Assembly: GCA_945885515.1 (NCBI GenBank)
Contig: CAMCZA010000002.1
Span: 1 to 52,558, forward strand
Direction: 5' to 3'
From: Ferrithrix thermotolerans DSM 19514
GTDB lineage: Bacteria; Actinomycetota; Acidimicrobiia; Acidimicrobiales; Ilumatobacteraceae
DNA: 52,558 bases
Positions 1 through 10,670 of the stretch are shown piece after piece. The notes under the pieces are model-generated. The model ran no database searches and had not been told where the DNA came from. It saw only the letters and a list, made by a program, of their open reading frames with translations. Made by a program: the position numbers and the translations under genes. The first letter of the stretch is position 1, and each line of letters begins with the position of its first letter.

Positions 1-2472
1 GCAAGAAATACCGCTGCGCGGTCGTAGTTAGCTTTAACGCTGGTCAATAGACACGCCATGTATTCAACTGGATAGTGAGCCTTGAGATAAGCAGTTTGAT
101 ATGCAAGAAAGCCGTAGCCATAGGCGTGGCTTTTGCCGAATGCGTAGTCAGCGAAATGCTCAATCGCATCAAATAGCGTTTCGCCCAACTCTTCGCCATA
201 TCCAGTTGCGACACAACCACTCTCAAAGACCTTTCGCTGCTTGGCCATGTCTTCACGATTCTTCTTGCCACAGGCCTTGCGAAGGTCATCGGCTTTCTCG
301 AGGCTGTACCCGGCAAACTTCTGGGCGACGCGCATCATGCTCTCTTGATAGATCATCAAGCCATAGGTGTCTCCAAGAAGTTCAGCCGCATCCGGGTGAA
401 ATAATTCAGGCTGTTTGCGACCGTTTTTGTAGTCGGCGAAATCATTATGCATATTCGCCGCCATTGGCCCGGGTCGATATAACGCAACGATGGCTGCGAG
501 GTCATCCAGAGTGCTCGGCACGAGGCTTCGAACCAATGCTCGAATGTTCGTTGACTCAAGTTGAAACACCCCAATCGTGTCGCCACGACGCAACAAATCA
601 AAAGTCTTTTCATCTTCGAACGAAACTTTGTCGATATCAAAATCAGGATCACGAAGTTCTCGGATCATTTTGTTTGCATCGGTGATCACATCCAAGTTTC
701 GCAAACCCAAGATGTCCATTTTTAATAGACCGAGCTCCTCTACGGCATGCATTTCATATTGCGTAACAATCGGTGCAAGTTCGGCATCTTGACCTGACTC
801 GGCTTTGCGCTGAATCGGCAGATACTCCGTGAGTTTTTCTTTGGTGATCACAACTGCCGCAGCGTGAATGCCGACATTGCGCTTTAATCCCTCTAGACCA
901 CGGGCAACATCCAGCACACGCTTGACATCAGGATCAAGATCATAAAGAGCGCGCAACTCAGTTGCCGCTTTGTAGCCAGCGAGATGTTTTTCGTCTTCTT
1001 CGAAACAATATTTAAGTGGCGTGTCTCGACCCATCACTACTGGAGGCATCAATTTTGCAATCTTGTCGCCTAACCCATATGGAAGTCCAAGGACGCGTGC
1101 GGCATCGCGCACCGAGTTGCGCGCCTTGATCGTTCCAAATGTGATTATCTGTGCGACATGGTCTCGGCCATATTTTGTTGAGGCATACCGAATCATCTCG
1201 TCGCGATATCGCGAGTCAAAGTCCATGTCAATGTCGGGCATGCTTCGACGACCAGGGTTTAGAAATCGCTCAAACAACAAGTCGTAGCGAATCGGGTCAA
1301 GATCAGTGATCTGTAACGAATACGCAACGGCACATCCAGCAGCCGACCCACGACCGGGGCCAACACGAATTTCTTGCTGTCTGGCGTGACGCACCAGATC
1401 CCAAACGATCAAAAAGTATGAACTAAAACCCATCGTCTTAATTGTCAACAGTTCATAGGCAACACGCTCGACTACGGCGGCGGAAAGTTTCTCGCCCCAT
1501 CTTTTTTGAGCGCCGAGCCAGGTTAGATGTTCGAGATAGGCGTGGTCATCTGCGAACCCCTCAGGAATTGGGAAGTCCGGCAACACCGGCACACCGAATT
1601 CAATCTCGACTTTTGCTCGCTCGGCAATCCAAAGTGTGTTGTCGCATGCAGTTGGCTGCTCACGAAACAGCCAGCGCATTTCTTTGGCAGATTTCAAGTA
1701 GTGCTCTTGGCCCTCAAATTTCAAACGATTCGGATCAGCGATTGTGCATCCAGTCTGAACACACAACAAGGCATCATGTGCATGGCTGTCTTCACGGTGG
1801 GTGTAGTGACAATCATTCGTTGCCAGCAACGGAGCGCCAAGTTTTTTGCTGATTTCAATTAATTTTGGATTTGTTTCTATCTGTAACGGGATTCCGTGAT
1901 CTTGTAGTTCAATAAAAAAATTATCTTTGCCAAAAATGTCTTGAAGTCTGGCTGCAGTCTTTAACGCTTCTTCTTCTTTGCCGTTTTTAAGCGCTTGCAA
2001 CACATGTCCGCCCAAGCACCCAGAAGTCGCAATCAATCCTTCGTGATATTTGGTGAGCAACTCCCAATCCATGCGCGGTTGGTAGTAATAACCCTCTAGA
2101 AATGCCAGGCTTGCCAACTGAATCAAGTTTTTGTAGCCGGTGTTATTTTCTGCCAGCAAAGTTAGGTGGTAATAGAGCTTTTTTCCTGCTTCTGTATCGC
2201 CACCACTGTCATCGAATTTTCCGCGTCGTGTCGGGCGCTCGGTGCGAGTTTCGTAGGCCATGTAAGCCTCGGTGCCGATAATCGGTTTGATCCCCCGCTT
2301 CGTGCACTCTTTATAAAAGTCAATGACACCATACATATTGCCGTGATCGGTAATACCTAGTGCTAATTGCGAGTCGTTGACCGCGCATTCGACGAGTTCA
2401 TCCAGCCGCGACGCGCCGTCAAGCATTGAAAATTCTGTATGGACATGAAGATGAGTGAACGAATCACCCATT
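1..2472 (-). CDS. dnaE: DNA polymerase III subunit alpha, N-terminal part (3' end beyond window)
   Basis: Reverse-strand reading from ATG at 2472 gives MGDSFTHLHVHTEFSMLDGA (PHP domain), then PDIDMDFDSRYRDEMIRY and CGKKNREDM motifs; open to the window edge. Confidence 0.95.
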
Positions 2473-2938
2473 ACAAATATGTTCCGGGACGATCTCCTGG
2501 CTGAGCAGTTGGAGACGCTCCAGACTGAATCTGCCTTTGTTCAGACTGCTGGCGCATCGAGAGTTGCTGCGCAAACATCGTTGCTTGAATTCCGTGGAAC
2601 AAGCCTTCAAGCCAGCCAACAAGCTGCGCTTTGGCAATTCGTAATTCTGCATCAGATGGAATCTCGCCGTCTTTAAATGGCAACGCAAGAGTGCGTAGTT
2701 CTTCTTGCAAGTCGGGCGACAATGCGGTGGTTAGTTCGGCGATTGAGCGTTCATATATTTCTGCAAGTCTTTCGCGCGAAGGATTATCGAGTGTCATTGA
2801 TCGCACCTCGTCGAGAAGTTGCTTGATCATCGAGCCGATACGCATGACTTTTGCCGGTGCCGTAACCGTCTCTTGTTCTACACCAGCACTTTCAACAGCC
2901 TTGTTGTCAATAATCTCGCCGTGTTCAAGTTCAGTCAT
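2471..2938 (-). CDS. bpa: Bacterial proteasome activator (Bpa/PafE, DUF2587 family)
   Basis: 155 aa with PAKVMRIGSMIKQLLDEVR, SDAELRIAKAQLVGWLEGLFHGIQ and C-terminal GTYL (HbYX-like tail). Confidence 0.9.
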   Translation of the reverse strand: MTELEHGEIIDNKAVESAGVEQETVTAPAKVMRIGSMIKQLLDEVRSMTLDNPSRERLAEIYERSIAELTTALSPDLQEELRTLALPFKDGEIPSDAELRIAKAQLVGWLEGLFHGIQATMFAQQLSMRQQSEQRQIQSGASPTAQPGDRPGTYL

Positions 2939-2956
2939 GGTGGGGTGCCTAACTTA

Positions 2957-4078
2957 TCAGTTTCTGGTAATAGCGAGCAACGGTACATCAAGTTCGTCAT
3001 CGGTTAATGCACCATGTCGACATTGCAACAAATATGGACCAGAGTCGGCAGGATCGTCAAAACTAATTGGCTCTCTCGGCACAAGCGCCACATCTCCAAG
3101 TCGTTTGCGAGTGGCTGCACCGAGTCTCGGTCCTAGCCATTGCTCGTCGATAATTTGATCTTTGCCGACCACCCATGCAACATCGCCGTGGTGCTGTTGC
3201 GCGCGGGCCAATAATTCAACTTCTGTTCCTTTGCGGGAGTGGAGCCAACGAAACCGGCCTTCCCCAGATTGATGTGAAGTCATTGCCAAGACTTCCGGGT
3301 GTGGTGGCAATGTATTTGTGCCAACCATTACTTGACCGTGGTCTGCAGTGACTATCAGCACCGAGCCGTCAACCAGAACTTCTTGAATATTGGCCACGAG
3401 TGCATCGGCACTTCGCAGTTCGGCCTCGTAGAACGAACCAAAGCCGCGCTCATGGGCAATTTTGTCGACCCCGTCGTAATACGCATAAATAAACTTTTCG
3501 CCAGCGCGCAACAACTGACCAACTTCGACGGCGATACTTGAAGCAGCCCGCCACCCCTTGTGTCGCACACCGCGAAGATGGGCCTCGGTAAATGCAGAAC
3601 CTTCGAGTTCGGCTTTGCTCAGCACTGGCACACTTGCGCCCATAAACGGTGGGCAAGGCTGAATCAAATCGGGAGGATACATATTTCGCAGATCACCTTT
3701 TTCGTCGCCCCACTTAAGCATTTGCATCACACGGCTTCCCATGTCGATTCGATAACCAACGAGTCCGTGCTCTGCGGGCGCCAAACCAGTTGTGATCGAG
3801 GTCAATGCGCTAACGGTTGTCGTCGGCGCGATCGTTGTAATCGCTGTGCCCTGCATCGCACTGATGTTTGGGCAATGTGCCAAATTCTTTTGTAATTGAT
3901 GCCAGCCGAGACCGTCGATTACGAGCAACACAACTTGGCGCGCACCTTGAACACAACCGGGCATCCAACTCGGAATCTCTTTTGTGCCTGATGGTCCGAG
4001 AAGCGCAGGGATTATTCCGGTGATACAACCGCCGTTATACGCGGGAAGGCGTGGACCAAGTAATTGTTTGCTGTTCAT
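2957..4078 (-). CDS. Alkaline phosphatase / type I phosphodiesterase-nucleotide pyrophosphatase family protein
   Basis: 373 aa with VVLLVIDGLGW, TTTVSALTSITTGLAPAEHGLVGY and TADHGQV metal-site motifs. Confidence 0.8.
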   Translation of the reverse strand: MNSKQLLGPRLPAYNGGCITGIIPALLGPSGTKEIPSWMPGCVQGARQVVLLVIDGLGWHQLQKNLAHCPNISAMQGTAITTIAPTTTVSALTSITTGLAPAEHGLVGYRIDMGSRVMQMLKWGDEKGDLRNMYPPDLIQPCPPFMGASVPVLSKAELEGSAFTEAHLRGVRHKGWRAASSIAVEVGQLLRAGEKFIYAYYDGVDKIAHERGFGSFYEAELRSADALVANIQEVLVDGSVLIVTADHGQVMVGTNTLPPHPEVLAMTSHQSGEGRFRWLHSRKGTEVELLARAQQHHGDVAWVVGKDQIIDEQWLGPRLGAATRKRLGDVALVPREPISFDDPADSGPYLLQCRHGALTDDELDVPLLAITRN

Positions 4079-4175
4079 GCTTTTGTACTGTCCATCCTCG
4101 TGTCCAAAGACATTACTTCAGGGGTATCTCAGTCACCGTGAGTCACCCTTTGTCTTGCTGGCGTACGATATAGGC

Positions 4176-4622
4176 GTGCGAATTTCGACTCGGGGCGACT
4201 ATGCGTGTCGCGCGTTGCTTTCGTTGAGACTTCATCAAAAAGATGAGGGTCCGACATCGGTTCGCGACATTGCGGCTCGCACCGCTTTACCACAACCATA
4301 TTTAGAGCAAATTTTGCTCGCACTCAAGGGCGCCGGTTTAGTCAAATCGAAGCGGGGGGTTGGTGGTGGCTACGAGTTGGCCCGTCTTGCAAGCGAAATT
4401 CATCTCTCAGAAATTATCTCTGCAGTTGACGGGCCAATTTCTGTTGGTGACTTCGGCGAGCCGCACACCGACGGTTCATGTGACCATGATGGACAGTGTG
4501 TGTTGTTGGCAGTTTGGCATCTAGCCAGCGACTACATGCGCGAACATCTAACGAAATACACGCTTGAAGATATCGCTGCGATTTCTAATGGTGAAGCCTC
4601 TTGGCCGATCGCCAAAAAATAA
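4176..4622 (+). CDS. Rrf2 family transcriptional regulator (likely GTG start)
   Basis: VRISTRGDYACRALLSLRLH...LPQPYLEQILLALKGAGLVKSKRGVGGGYELAR winged-helix; upstream extension of the listed ORF looks non-coding. Confidence 0.85.
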   Translation: MRISTRGDYACRALLSLRLHQKDEGPTSVRDIAARTALPQPYLEQILLALKGAGLVKSKRGVGGGYELARLASEIHLSEIISAVDGPISVGDFGEPHTDGSCDHDGQCVLLAVWHLASDYMREHLTKYTLEDIAAISNGEASWPIAKK

Positions 4623-4644
4623 CTGAGATCTTCATCGGCTGCAA

Positions 4645-5583
4645 CTAGCTACATTTTTTTAGGATTGCATTGAAATCATCTGGGGTCTGCGCGTCAAACT
4701 GCATCTGCGCGCCAGTCGCTGGATGATCAAACTTTAAAGTCATTGCGTGCAACATTGGTCGCGGCGAAGAGAGCACGCTGCGAGCACCTCCGTAAACAAC
4801 ATCACCAACCACACTGTGTCCGAGTGCTGCCAAGTGAACGCGAATTTGATGCGTGCGACCCGTTTCTAATCCGCATTCAAGAAGCGAGCAGCTAACAGGG
4901 ACTGAAAAAACTTGGCGCACTTCATAATTCGTGCGGGCAGTTTTGCCCCCGGCTACCACCGCTACTTTTGTCGGGTCTCGCTGATCTCTTCCAAGAGGCG
5001 CATCAATCACACCACTTGGCGCACCCATCTCACCCCACACGAGTGTTAAATATCTACGCACAACAACTCGACGCGAGAGCGCATCAACTAGCGAGTCATA
5101 CGCCCGAGCGGTTCGAGCCATCACCATCAATCCGGTTGTTCCCGCGTCAAGACGATGAACTACTCCAGGTCGAAATGCATCGCCGACTGTAGCGATTTCA
5201 GGGTAGATCGCCAGTACTGCGTTGACCAAAGTGCCAGTCGGGTTGCCTGCGCCCGGGTGAACAACAATACCTGCCTGCTTGTTGATCACAATTACATCGT
5301 CATCAACATAAACAACATCAACTTTGATATTCGGCTCGGCTACGGGTAATTGTTTTTCTGGGAGCATCGACAGATCGATAACGATGCGCTGTCCTTCTGA
5401 AACTTTTATCTTGCCAGCCTTGACAACTACATCGTCCAAAAGTACGGCGCCAACATCGATGATTTGCGAGGCGCTTGACCGTGGAATATCTGCAACCAAA
5501 GAGATCACCCGATCTACTCGCTGCCCCGCTAGTGATGCAACAATCGTTTCTTCGATTATCCGTCCCGCCGAGTTATCGGTCAT
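4645..5583 (-). CDS. rluD: Ribosomal large subunit pseudouridine synthase, RluD family
   Basis: Start set to MTDNSAGR overlapping lspA stop; [16 protein letters not shown] and [20 protein letters not shown] motifs. Confidence 0.88.
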   Translation of the reverse strand: MTDNSAGRIIEETIVASLAGQRVDRVISLVADIPRSSASQIIDVGAVLLDDVVVKAGKIKVSEGQRIVIDLSMLPEKQLPVAEPNIKVDVVYVDDDVIVINKQAGIVVHPGAGNPTGTLVNAVLAIYPEIATVGDAFRPGVVHRLDAGTTGLMVMARTARAYDSLVDALSRRVVVRRYLTLVWGEMGAPSGVIDAPLGRDQRDPTKVAVVAGGKTARTNYEVRQVFSVPVSCSLLECGLETGRTHQIRVHLAALGHSVVGDVVYGGARSVLSSPRPMLHAMTLKFDHPATGAQMQFDAQTPDDFNAILKKCS

Positions 5584-6065
5584 GCTCGTGCTCTCGTCAA
5601 GAACGCACCCAAGATCAAAAATCCTGCGCCAATTGTCACGGCCGAATCGGCCACATTGAAAACGGGAAACCACTGCAGATCAATAAAGTCGACAACGGCA
5701 CCGTTCATCCATCCGCCATCTCTGAACAGTCGGTCTAAAATATTTCCGATTGCGCCGCCGACAAGCAAACCAGTCCCGATAGTTGTAGCGAGTATTTTTG
5801 CATCACGCAAAGAAAGCATCAATCCGATTACGACAAATACTGCCAAAACTCCGATTATTCGGCCAACCCCTTGTCCTTGAGAAAACGCCATTCCTGAATT
5901 AAAAACAAGATTGAATTGCAATGTCCAAAATAGTTTGATGACTTTTCCTTCACTTAAAGCATTAAGTGCCCACTGTTTTGACAACTGGTCCGCAACGACC
6001 ACCACCAAAATAAACCAATAGGCAATCGACTTTGACGCACTGTTAGTTGTAGCGACATCATTCAT
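5580..6065 (-). CDS. lspA: Lipoprotein signal peptidase (signal peptidase II)
   Basis: 161 aa, four hydrophobic segments, [13 protein letters not shown] and GAVVDFIDL...[11 protein letters not shown] catalytic motifs. Confidence 0.93.
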   Translation of the reverse strand: MNDVATTNSASKSIAYWFILVVVVADQLSKQWALNALSEGKVIKLFWTLQFNLVFNSGMAFSQGQGVGRIIGVLAVFVVIGLMLSLRDAKILATTIGTGLLVGGAIGNILDRLFRDGGWMNGAVVDFIDLQWFPVFNVADSAVTIGAGFLILGAFLTRARA

Positions 6066-6092
6066 GGTAAAACTCGTTGGATCAGCGAAACC

Positions 6093-7217
6093 TTAATAAG
6101 AACCAATTCCACCTGCACGCTCTTGCACAAGTTCTGTTGTCCAAGGCAACGCCTTTAAACGCTCGCGAGGAATCGGCAACCCGGATCTACTTGAATATCC
6201 GTAATCGCCGGTCTCAATTCGTTTTAGAGCATCGTCGATCTCTTCAACCGTCTGACGCGCTGAAGCCGAAAGCGTTAAGTCGCGCTCGCGCTCTACAACC
6301 ATGGTGTCGCCCTCGCCGCCTTCATCGTCAAACTGCACATCGCCCATTTCTGAGTTTTCAACGATCGCATTGGCTTCACTTTCTAGACGATCTGCCTGAC
6401 CGAGCAAGTTTCGTCGCTCGTTTCGCAACATTTCGCGTTGCGAAGTTAAAAATTCAATGTTGAATTCTTTGGTCGGAGTAATTCCATCTTGCATCACACC
6501 CTTGATGATTGGTGGCTTAGGCGGCGCAACAGGTTTCCGATGCGACTCAATCTCTGCCAAACGCTCTGCTTCGCGCGCCGCCAACTTTGCGGCCTTCTCA
6601 GCCTCGCGCGCTTGTTTTGCAAGTTGTTTCTCTTTTTCTTTGGCAGCACGCAGAGCCAACCGCTCGGCAATTTGTTGAGCTTTTTGCTTTGCTCGTTCTT
6701 TGGCAATGCGGATTGATTCTTTTTTCTTTTCCTTTAGTGCTCGTGCTTTAGCAACGGCTGCCGCTCGCTTTTCGATTTCGCGTTGACGTTTTACTGCCTT
6801 GATTTGATCGAGACGAGCCTTGATTTCAAGTTTCTTTTTAAGATCTAGCTTCTTCTTGAGATCTAACTTTTTCTTCAACTCAAGCTTCTTCTTTAACTCA
6901 AGTTTCTTTTTCAACTCGAGCTTCTTCTTCAACTCCAGTTTCTTTTTCAACTCAAGCTTCTTTTTGAGTTCAAGCTTCTTCTTCAACTCCAGCTTCTTTT
7001 TGAGTTCAAGCTTCTTCTTGAGATCCAGCTTCTTTTTGAGTTCAAGCTTCTTCTTGAGTTCAAGCTTCTTCTTCAAAGCCGTCTTCGCCTTAGAGCTACT
7101 CTTCTTTGGCTTCAATTTTTTTGATCGAGATTTTTTTGAGACGTTCTTCTTTTTCGACACGCTCTTCTTTTTCGAGACACTCTTCTTCTTCTTTTTGCCA
7201 GCCTTCTTCGAACCCAC
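6093..7217 (-). CDS. TraR/DksA-family protein with lysine-rich repetitive N-terminus and cysteine-less C-terminal zinc-finger-like domain
   Basis: 374 aa; 14 x KKKL[ED][LI] repeat; C-term DDALKRIETGDYGYSSRSGLPIPRERLKALPWTTELVQERAG aligns without gaps to the DksA zinc finger. Confidence 0.85.
   Translation of the reverse strand: MGSKKAGKKKKKSVSKKKSVSKKKNVSKKSRSKKLKPKKSSSKAKTALKKKLELKKKLELKKKLDLKKKLELKKKLELKKKLELKKKLELKKKLELKKKLELKKKLELKKKLELKKKLDLKKKLDLKKKLEIKARLDQIKAVKRQREIEKRAAAVAKARALKEKKKESIRIAKERAKQKAQQIAERLALRAAKEKEKQLAKQAREAEKAAKLAAREAERLAEIESHRKPVAPPKPPIIKGVMQDGITPTKEFNIEFLTSQREMLRNERRNLLGQADRLESEANAIVENSEMGDVQFDDEGGEGDTMVVERERDLTLSASARQTVEEIDDALKRIETGDYGYSSRSGLPIPRERLKALPWTTELVQERAGGIGSY
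6828..7073 (-). repeat. ~14 tandem 18-bp units encoding KKKL[ED]L hexapeptides
   Basis: Repeated aagcttcttcttcaactc / aagcttctttttgagttc units read directly from the plus strand. Confidence 0.95.
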
Positions 7218-7269
7218 GATTTTTACCTCTCAAGCAAATCCAGTTGAGGATTCCGCTTATTTGACTAGG

Positions 7270-10200
7270 TTACGGTAGCGGATTTAAAGCCCTAAACGAT
7301 TCATTTTCTACTTCAACAAACACTGGTACACCATCCAAATCAAAATTTGGTGGCTGCGATTCAACGAAAACAACTTCAGTGGCGAGAGTTTCGGTCTTGA
7401 TTGTCTCGATGTGAACGAGAATCTGAGATCTGATTGATTCAGGCAGTCCGAGTTGCAATTTGATTCGATCAGAAACATCCAACCCTGACTCGCGTCGCTG
7501 CTGCTGTATCAGTCTGATCAAATCGCGCGACACTCCTTCGGCTTCAAGATCAGGAGTTAGATCGATATCCAAAACAATTACACCCTCGGAATTGCTGAGT
7601 TTCGCACTTGCACCAGAGCTCTTGGGTACCAGTTTCAATTGATACTCGCCTTCAAGAAGATCAATTGATCCGGCGGTAACAATATTTCCGTTACGCTTCC
7701 AGTCACCTTTTTTTACCGCAATGATAACTTTTTGAGTGTCTGCACCAAGTCTCGGACCAGCAACACTGGGCACAACCTGCAATTCAAAAGCCGCAACTGA
7801 CGAAACATCGTCCGTGAATTCAACTTTGCGCACATTTACTTCATCGGCGATCACATCAACGAAGTCTTTTAGCGCAGACGAATCAGCTGTTGCAACCGTC
7901 AAACTCGCAAGTGGCAGTCTGGCTCGGCGACCATGAACCTTGCGCAATGACAGCGTTGTTGAACATACATCGCGCACTCGATCCATTGAGGCGACCAAAG
8001 CATCGTCTTGACGCAAACCATCTGTAGTTGGCCAAGCCTGAAGGTGCACACTTCGCTCACCAGTAAGCCCACGAAAAATTTGCTCGGTGATCAGTGGCAG
8101 AACAGGGGCGGCAATCCGAGTTAAGAAGTGCAACACAGTGTGCAATGTATTAATCGCGCCGATCTCTCCAGACCAAAACCGGTCTCGGCTTCGACGGATG
8201 TACCAATTTGTAAGAACATCAAGAAACAATCGAATTTCTGCGCATGCGGCAAACAAGTCATTCTTGTCGAAACTCTTCGTAGTCGCAGCTACTAAATCGC
8301 GCAGTTTTGCAATTATGTATCTATCCAAAACATTTTCGCTGCTTGTGTCAACCTTGCCGATTAACGATTCGGCATTTGCGTAAAGCGTCAAAAAATACCA
8401 GCTGTTCCAAAGTGGCAACATAACTTGGCGCACAGTGTCGCGCATGCCGTCTTCTGTGACTGCAAAATCTGCGCCACGCAAAATTGATGAAGAAAGCAAA
8501 TACCAGCGCATCGCATCTGCTCCGTGGCTATCGAAAACCTTCATCGGGTCTGGATAATTGCGCAAACTTTTTGACATCTTTGCGCCATCTTCGCCCAAGA
8601 CGATGCCGTGACTTACACAATTCAAAAATGCAGGTCGATCAAACAAAGCGGTGGCCAACACATGCAAGGTATAAAACCAACCACGCGTCTGTCCGATGTA
8701 CTCGACAATAAAATCACCCGGATAATGATTTTCGAACCATTCTTGGTTCTCGAACGGATAATGCACTTGGGCAAACGGCATCGAGCCGCTTTCAAACCAG
8801 CAATCCAAAACTTCTGGCACACGGCGCATCATTGACTTGCCAGATGGATCATCTGGATTCGCGCGAACAAGTAGATCGATCTCTGGGCGATGCAACTCTT
8901 GAATATCTACTCCAAAGTCACGGCGCAATTCTTCGAGACTTCCGTAAACATCGATCCGCGGAAAATCTGGGTCGTCACTTCGCCACACCGGAATTGGTGA
9001 TCCCCAAAAACGATTGCGACTGATTGTCCAGTCGCGCGCATTTTCGAGCCACTTTCCAAAACTGCCATGCTTCAAATGATCGGGCACCCAAGTCACTTGC
9101 TCGTTGAGTTCAACCATCCGGTCTTTTATTGCGGTCACTTTTACAAACCACGAACCAACCGCTTTATAAATTAATGGCTTACCTGTGCGCCAACAATGCG
9201 GGTAAGCATGATCATAAGTTTCATGGCGCACTACGACACCGCGGTCTTTCAATACCCGAATGATTGCAGGGTTGGCATCAAACACAAGTTGACCTTCAAA
9301 GTCTCTGACTTCAGCGGTGAAACATCCACGCGAATCAACCGGAACAACCAGTTCAATGTTTTCTTCTTGGCAGACTCGTTGGTCGTCTTCACCGAAACCT
9401 GGCGCAAGATGCACCACACCGGTGCCGTCTTCAGTAGTTACGAAATCACCTGCGATTACACGAAACGAATTTGGATGATCTGAAAAATAATCAAACAACG
9501 GTTTGTAGGTACGCCCGACCAACTCAGACCCTCTAAGCGTTGACAAAATTTTTGGATCAGGCAACTCGCGCTCGTAGGCACCCAACCGATCGGCAGCGAT
9601 AATTAATTTGCGACCGCCATCTTGAATCACCACATAGTCGACATCGGGAGAAACAGCAAGCGCCAAATTTGACGGCAATGTCCATGGGGTTGTTGTCCAC
9701 GCAAGAATGAACTCGCCGGTTAAAAGTTCAAACGCGACCGTGAGTGCAGGATCTTGCACTTGTCGATATGCGTCATCCATTCGAGTTTCGGTGTTTGAAA
9801 GCGGTGTTTCAAGCGCCCATGAATATGGCAAAACTCGAAAACCTTCGTAGATCAATCCCTTGTCCCATAACTTCTTGAACGCCCACATCACACTCTCCAT
9901 ATATGGGGTGTCAAGAGTTTTGTAATCGTTCTCGAAATCAACCCATCGGGCTTGCCGAGTTACATATCGCTCCCAGTCGCTGGTGTATTGCAGAACCGAA
10001 CTTCGGCAATATTCATTGAACTTGTCGATGCCGTAATCGGTGATGGCTTGACGCCCTGAGATCTTGAGTTGTCGTTCTGCCTCTGCCTCAGCAGGAAGAC
10101 CATGACAGTCCCAGCCGAAGCGTCGATCAACGCGCTGACCACGCATCGTGCGATAGCGCGGTACGGCATCTTTGACAAAACCTGTCAGTAAATGACCATA

Positions 10201-10380
10201 ATGCGGCAGACCGTTTGCAAACGGCGGTCCGTCATAAAAAACAAATTCATTATCTCCATTGGGCCCGGCGTCGTGCAACGCCAGTGACGCTTCAAAGGTT
10301 TGGTCTTGCTTCCAATAATCAAGAGTCTTTGACTCAAGTAACGGAAAATTAGGTTGCGGCTCTACTTGCGGGTATGACAC
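7270..10380 (-). CDS. ileS: Isoleucyl-tRNA synthetase (eukaryote-like/type 2 architecture)
   Basis: 1036 aa; [38 protein letters not shown]. Confidence 0.95.
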   Translation of the reverse strand: MSYPQVEPQPNFPLLESKTLDYWKQDQTFEASLALHDAGPNGDNEFVFYDGPPFANGLPHYGHLLTGFVKDAVPRYRTMRGQRVDRRFGWDCHGLPAEAEAERQLKISGRQAITDYGIDKFNEYCRSSVLQYTSDWERYVTRQARWVDFENDYKTLDTPYMESVMWAFKKLWDKGLIYEGFRVLPYSWALETPLSNTETRMDDAYRQVQDPALTVAFELLTGEFILAWTTTPWTLPSNLALAVSPDVDYVVIQDGGRKLIIAADRLGAYERELPDPKILSTLRGSELVGRTYKPLFDYFSDHPNSFRVIAGDFVTTEDGTGVVHLAPGFGEDDQRVCQEENIELVVPVDSRGCFTAEVRDFEGQLVFDANPAIIRVLKDRGVVVRHETYDHAYPHCWRTGKPLIYKAVGSWFVKVTAIKDRMVELNEQVTWVPDHLKHGSFGKWLENARDWTISRNRFWGSPIPVWRSDDPDFPRIDVYGSLEELRRDFGVDIQELHRPEIDLLVRANPDDPSGKSMMRRVPEVLDCWFESGSMPFAQVHYPFENQEWFENHYPGDFIVEYIGQTRGWFYTLHVLATALFDRPAFLNCVSHGIVLGEDGAKMSKSLRNYPDPMKVFDSHGADAMRWYLLSSSILRGADFAVTEDGMRDTVRQVMLPLWNSWYFLTLYANAESLIGKVDTSSENVLDRYIIAKLRDLVAATTKSFDKNDLFAACAEIRLFLDVLTNWYIRRSRDRFWSGEIGAINTLHTVLHFLTRIAAPVLPLITEQIFRGLTGERSVHLQAWPTTDGLRQDDALVASMDRVRDVCSTTLSLRKVHGRRARLPLASLTVATADSSALKDFVDVIADEVNVRKVEFTDDVSSVAAFELQVVPSVAGPRLGADTQKVIIAVKKGDWKRNGNIVTAGSIDLLEGEYQLKLVPKSSGASAKLSNSEGVIVLDIDLTPDLEAEGVSRDLIRLIQQQRRESGLDVSDRIKLQLGLPESIRSQILVHIETIKTETLATEVVFVESQPPNFDLDGVPVFVEVENESFRALNPLP

Positions 10381-10386
10381 TTTTGA

Positions 10387-10650
10387 CTAACACCTCAAGA
10401 TTATGCCCTGCACAACAATTTGCAGGAATAACAACACCACAAGTGCGGAGAAATCGATTGCCCCTGTGCGCGGCATTCTTTTACGGACTGCGCCGAGCAC
10501 TGGCTCAGTAAATCTGCCGACAAAATATGAAACTTGCGCAACTATCCCACCGCTTGTGGCCGGAAACCATGAAAGTACAACTCGTACGATGATCATCATC
10601 GTAAAAATTGAAACTGCATTACATAACAGACCTGAAATTGGATTTGACAT
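10387..10650 (-). CDS. YggT family membrane protein
   Basis: 87 aa; VVLSWFPATSGG...FTEPVLGAVRKRMPRTGAIDFSALVVLLFLQ. Confidence 0.88.
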   Translation of the reverse strand: MSNPISGLLCNAVSIFTMMIIVRVVLSWFPATSGGIVAQVSYFVGRFTEPVLGAVRKRMPRTGAIDFSALVVLLFLQIVVQGIILRC

Positions 10651-10670
10651 AGTTGGTTCGCTGAATCGTA

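Noticed and set aside
101-685. 194-aa plus-strand ORF at window start
   Set aside because: Antisense to the convincing dnaE reading frame; low-complexity, no recognisable domain.
6828-7073. Regular repeats that might suggest a CRISPR array
   Set aside because: 18-bp contiguous units with no spacers, in frame inside a coding sequence.
6820-7278. 152-aa Phe/Ser-rich plus-strand ORF (SSFFFNSSFFFN...)
   Set aside because: Mirror of the lysine-repeat region of the TraR/DksA-like gene; an antisense artefact of the repeats.
10381-10386. T-box riboswitch upstream of ileS
   Set aside because: Only 6 bp between yggT and ileS; no space for one.
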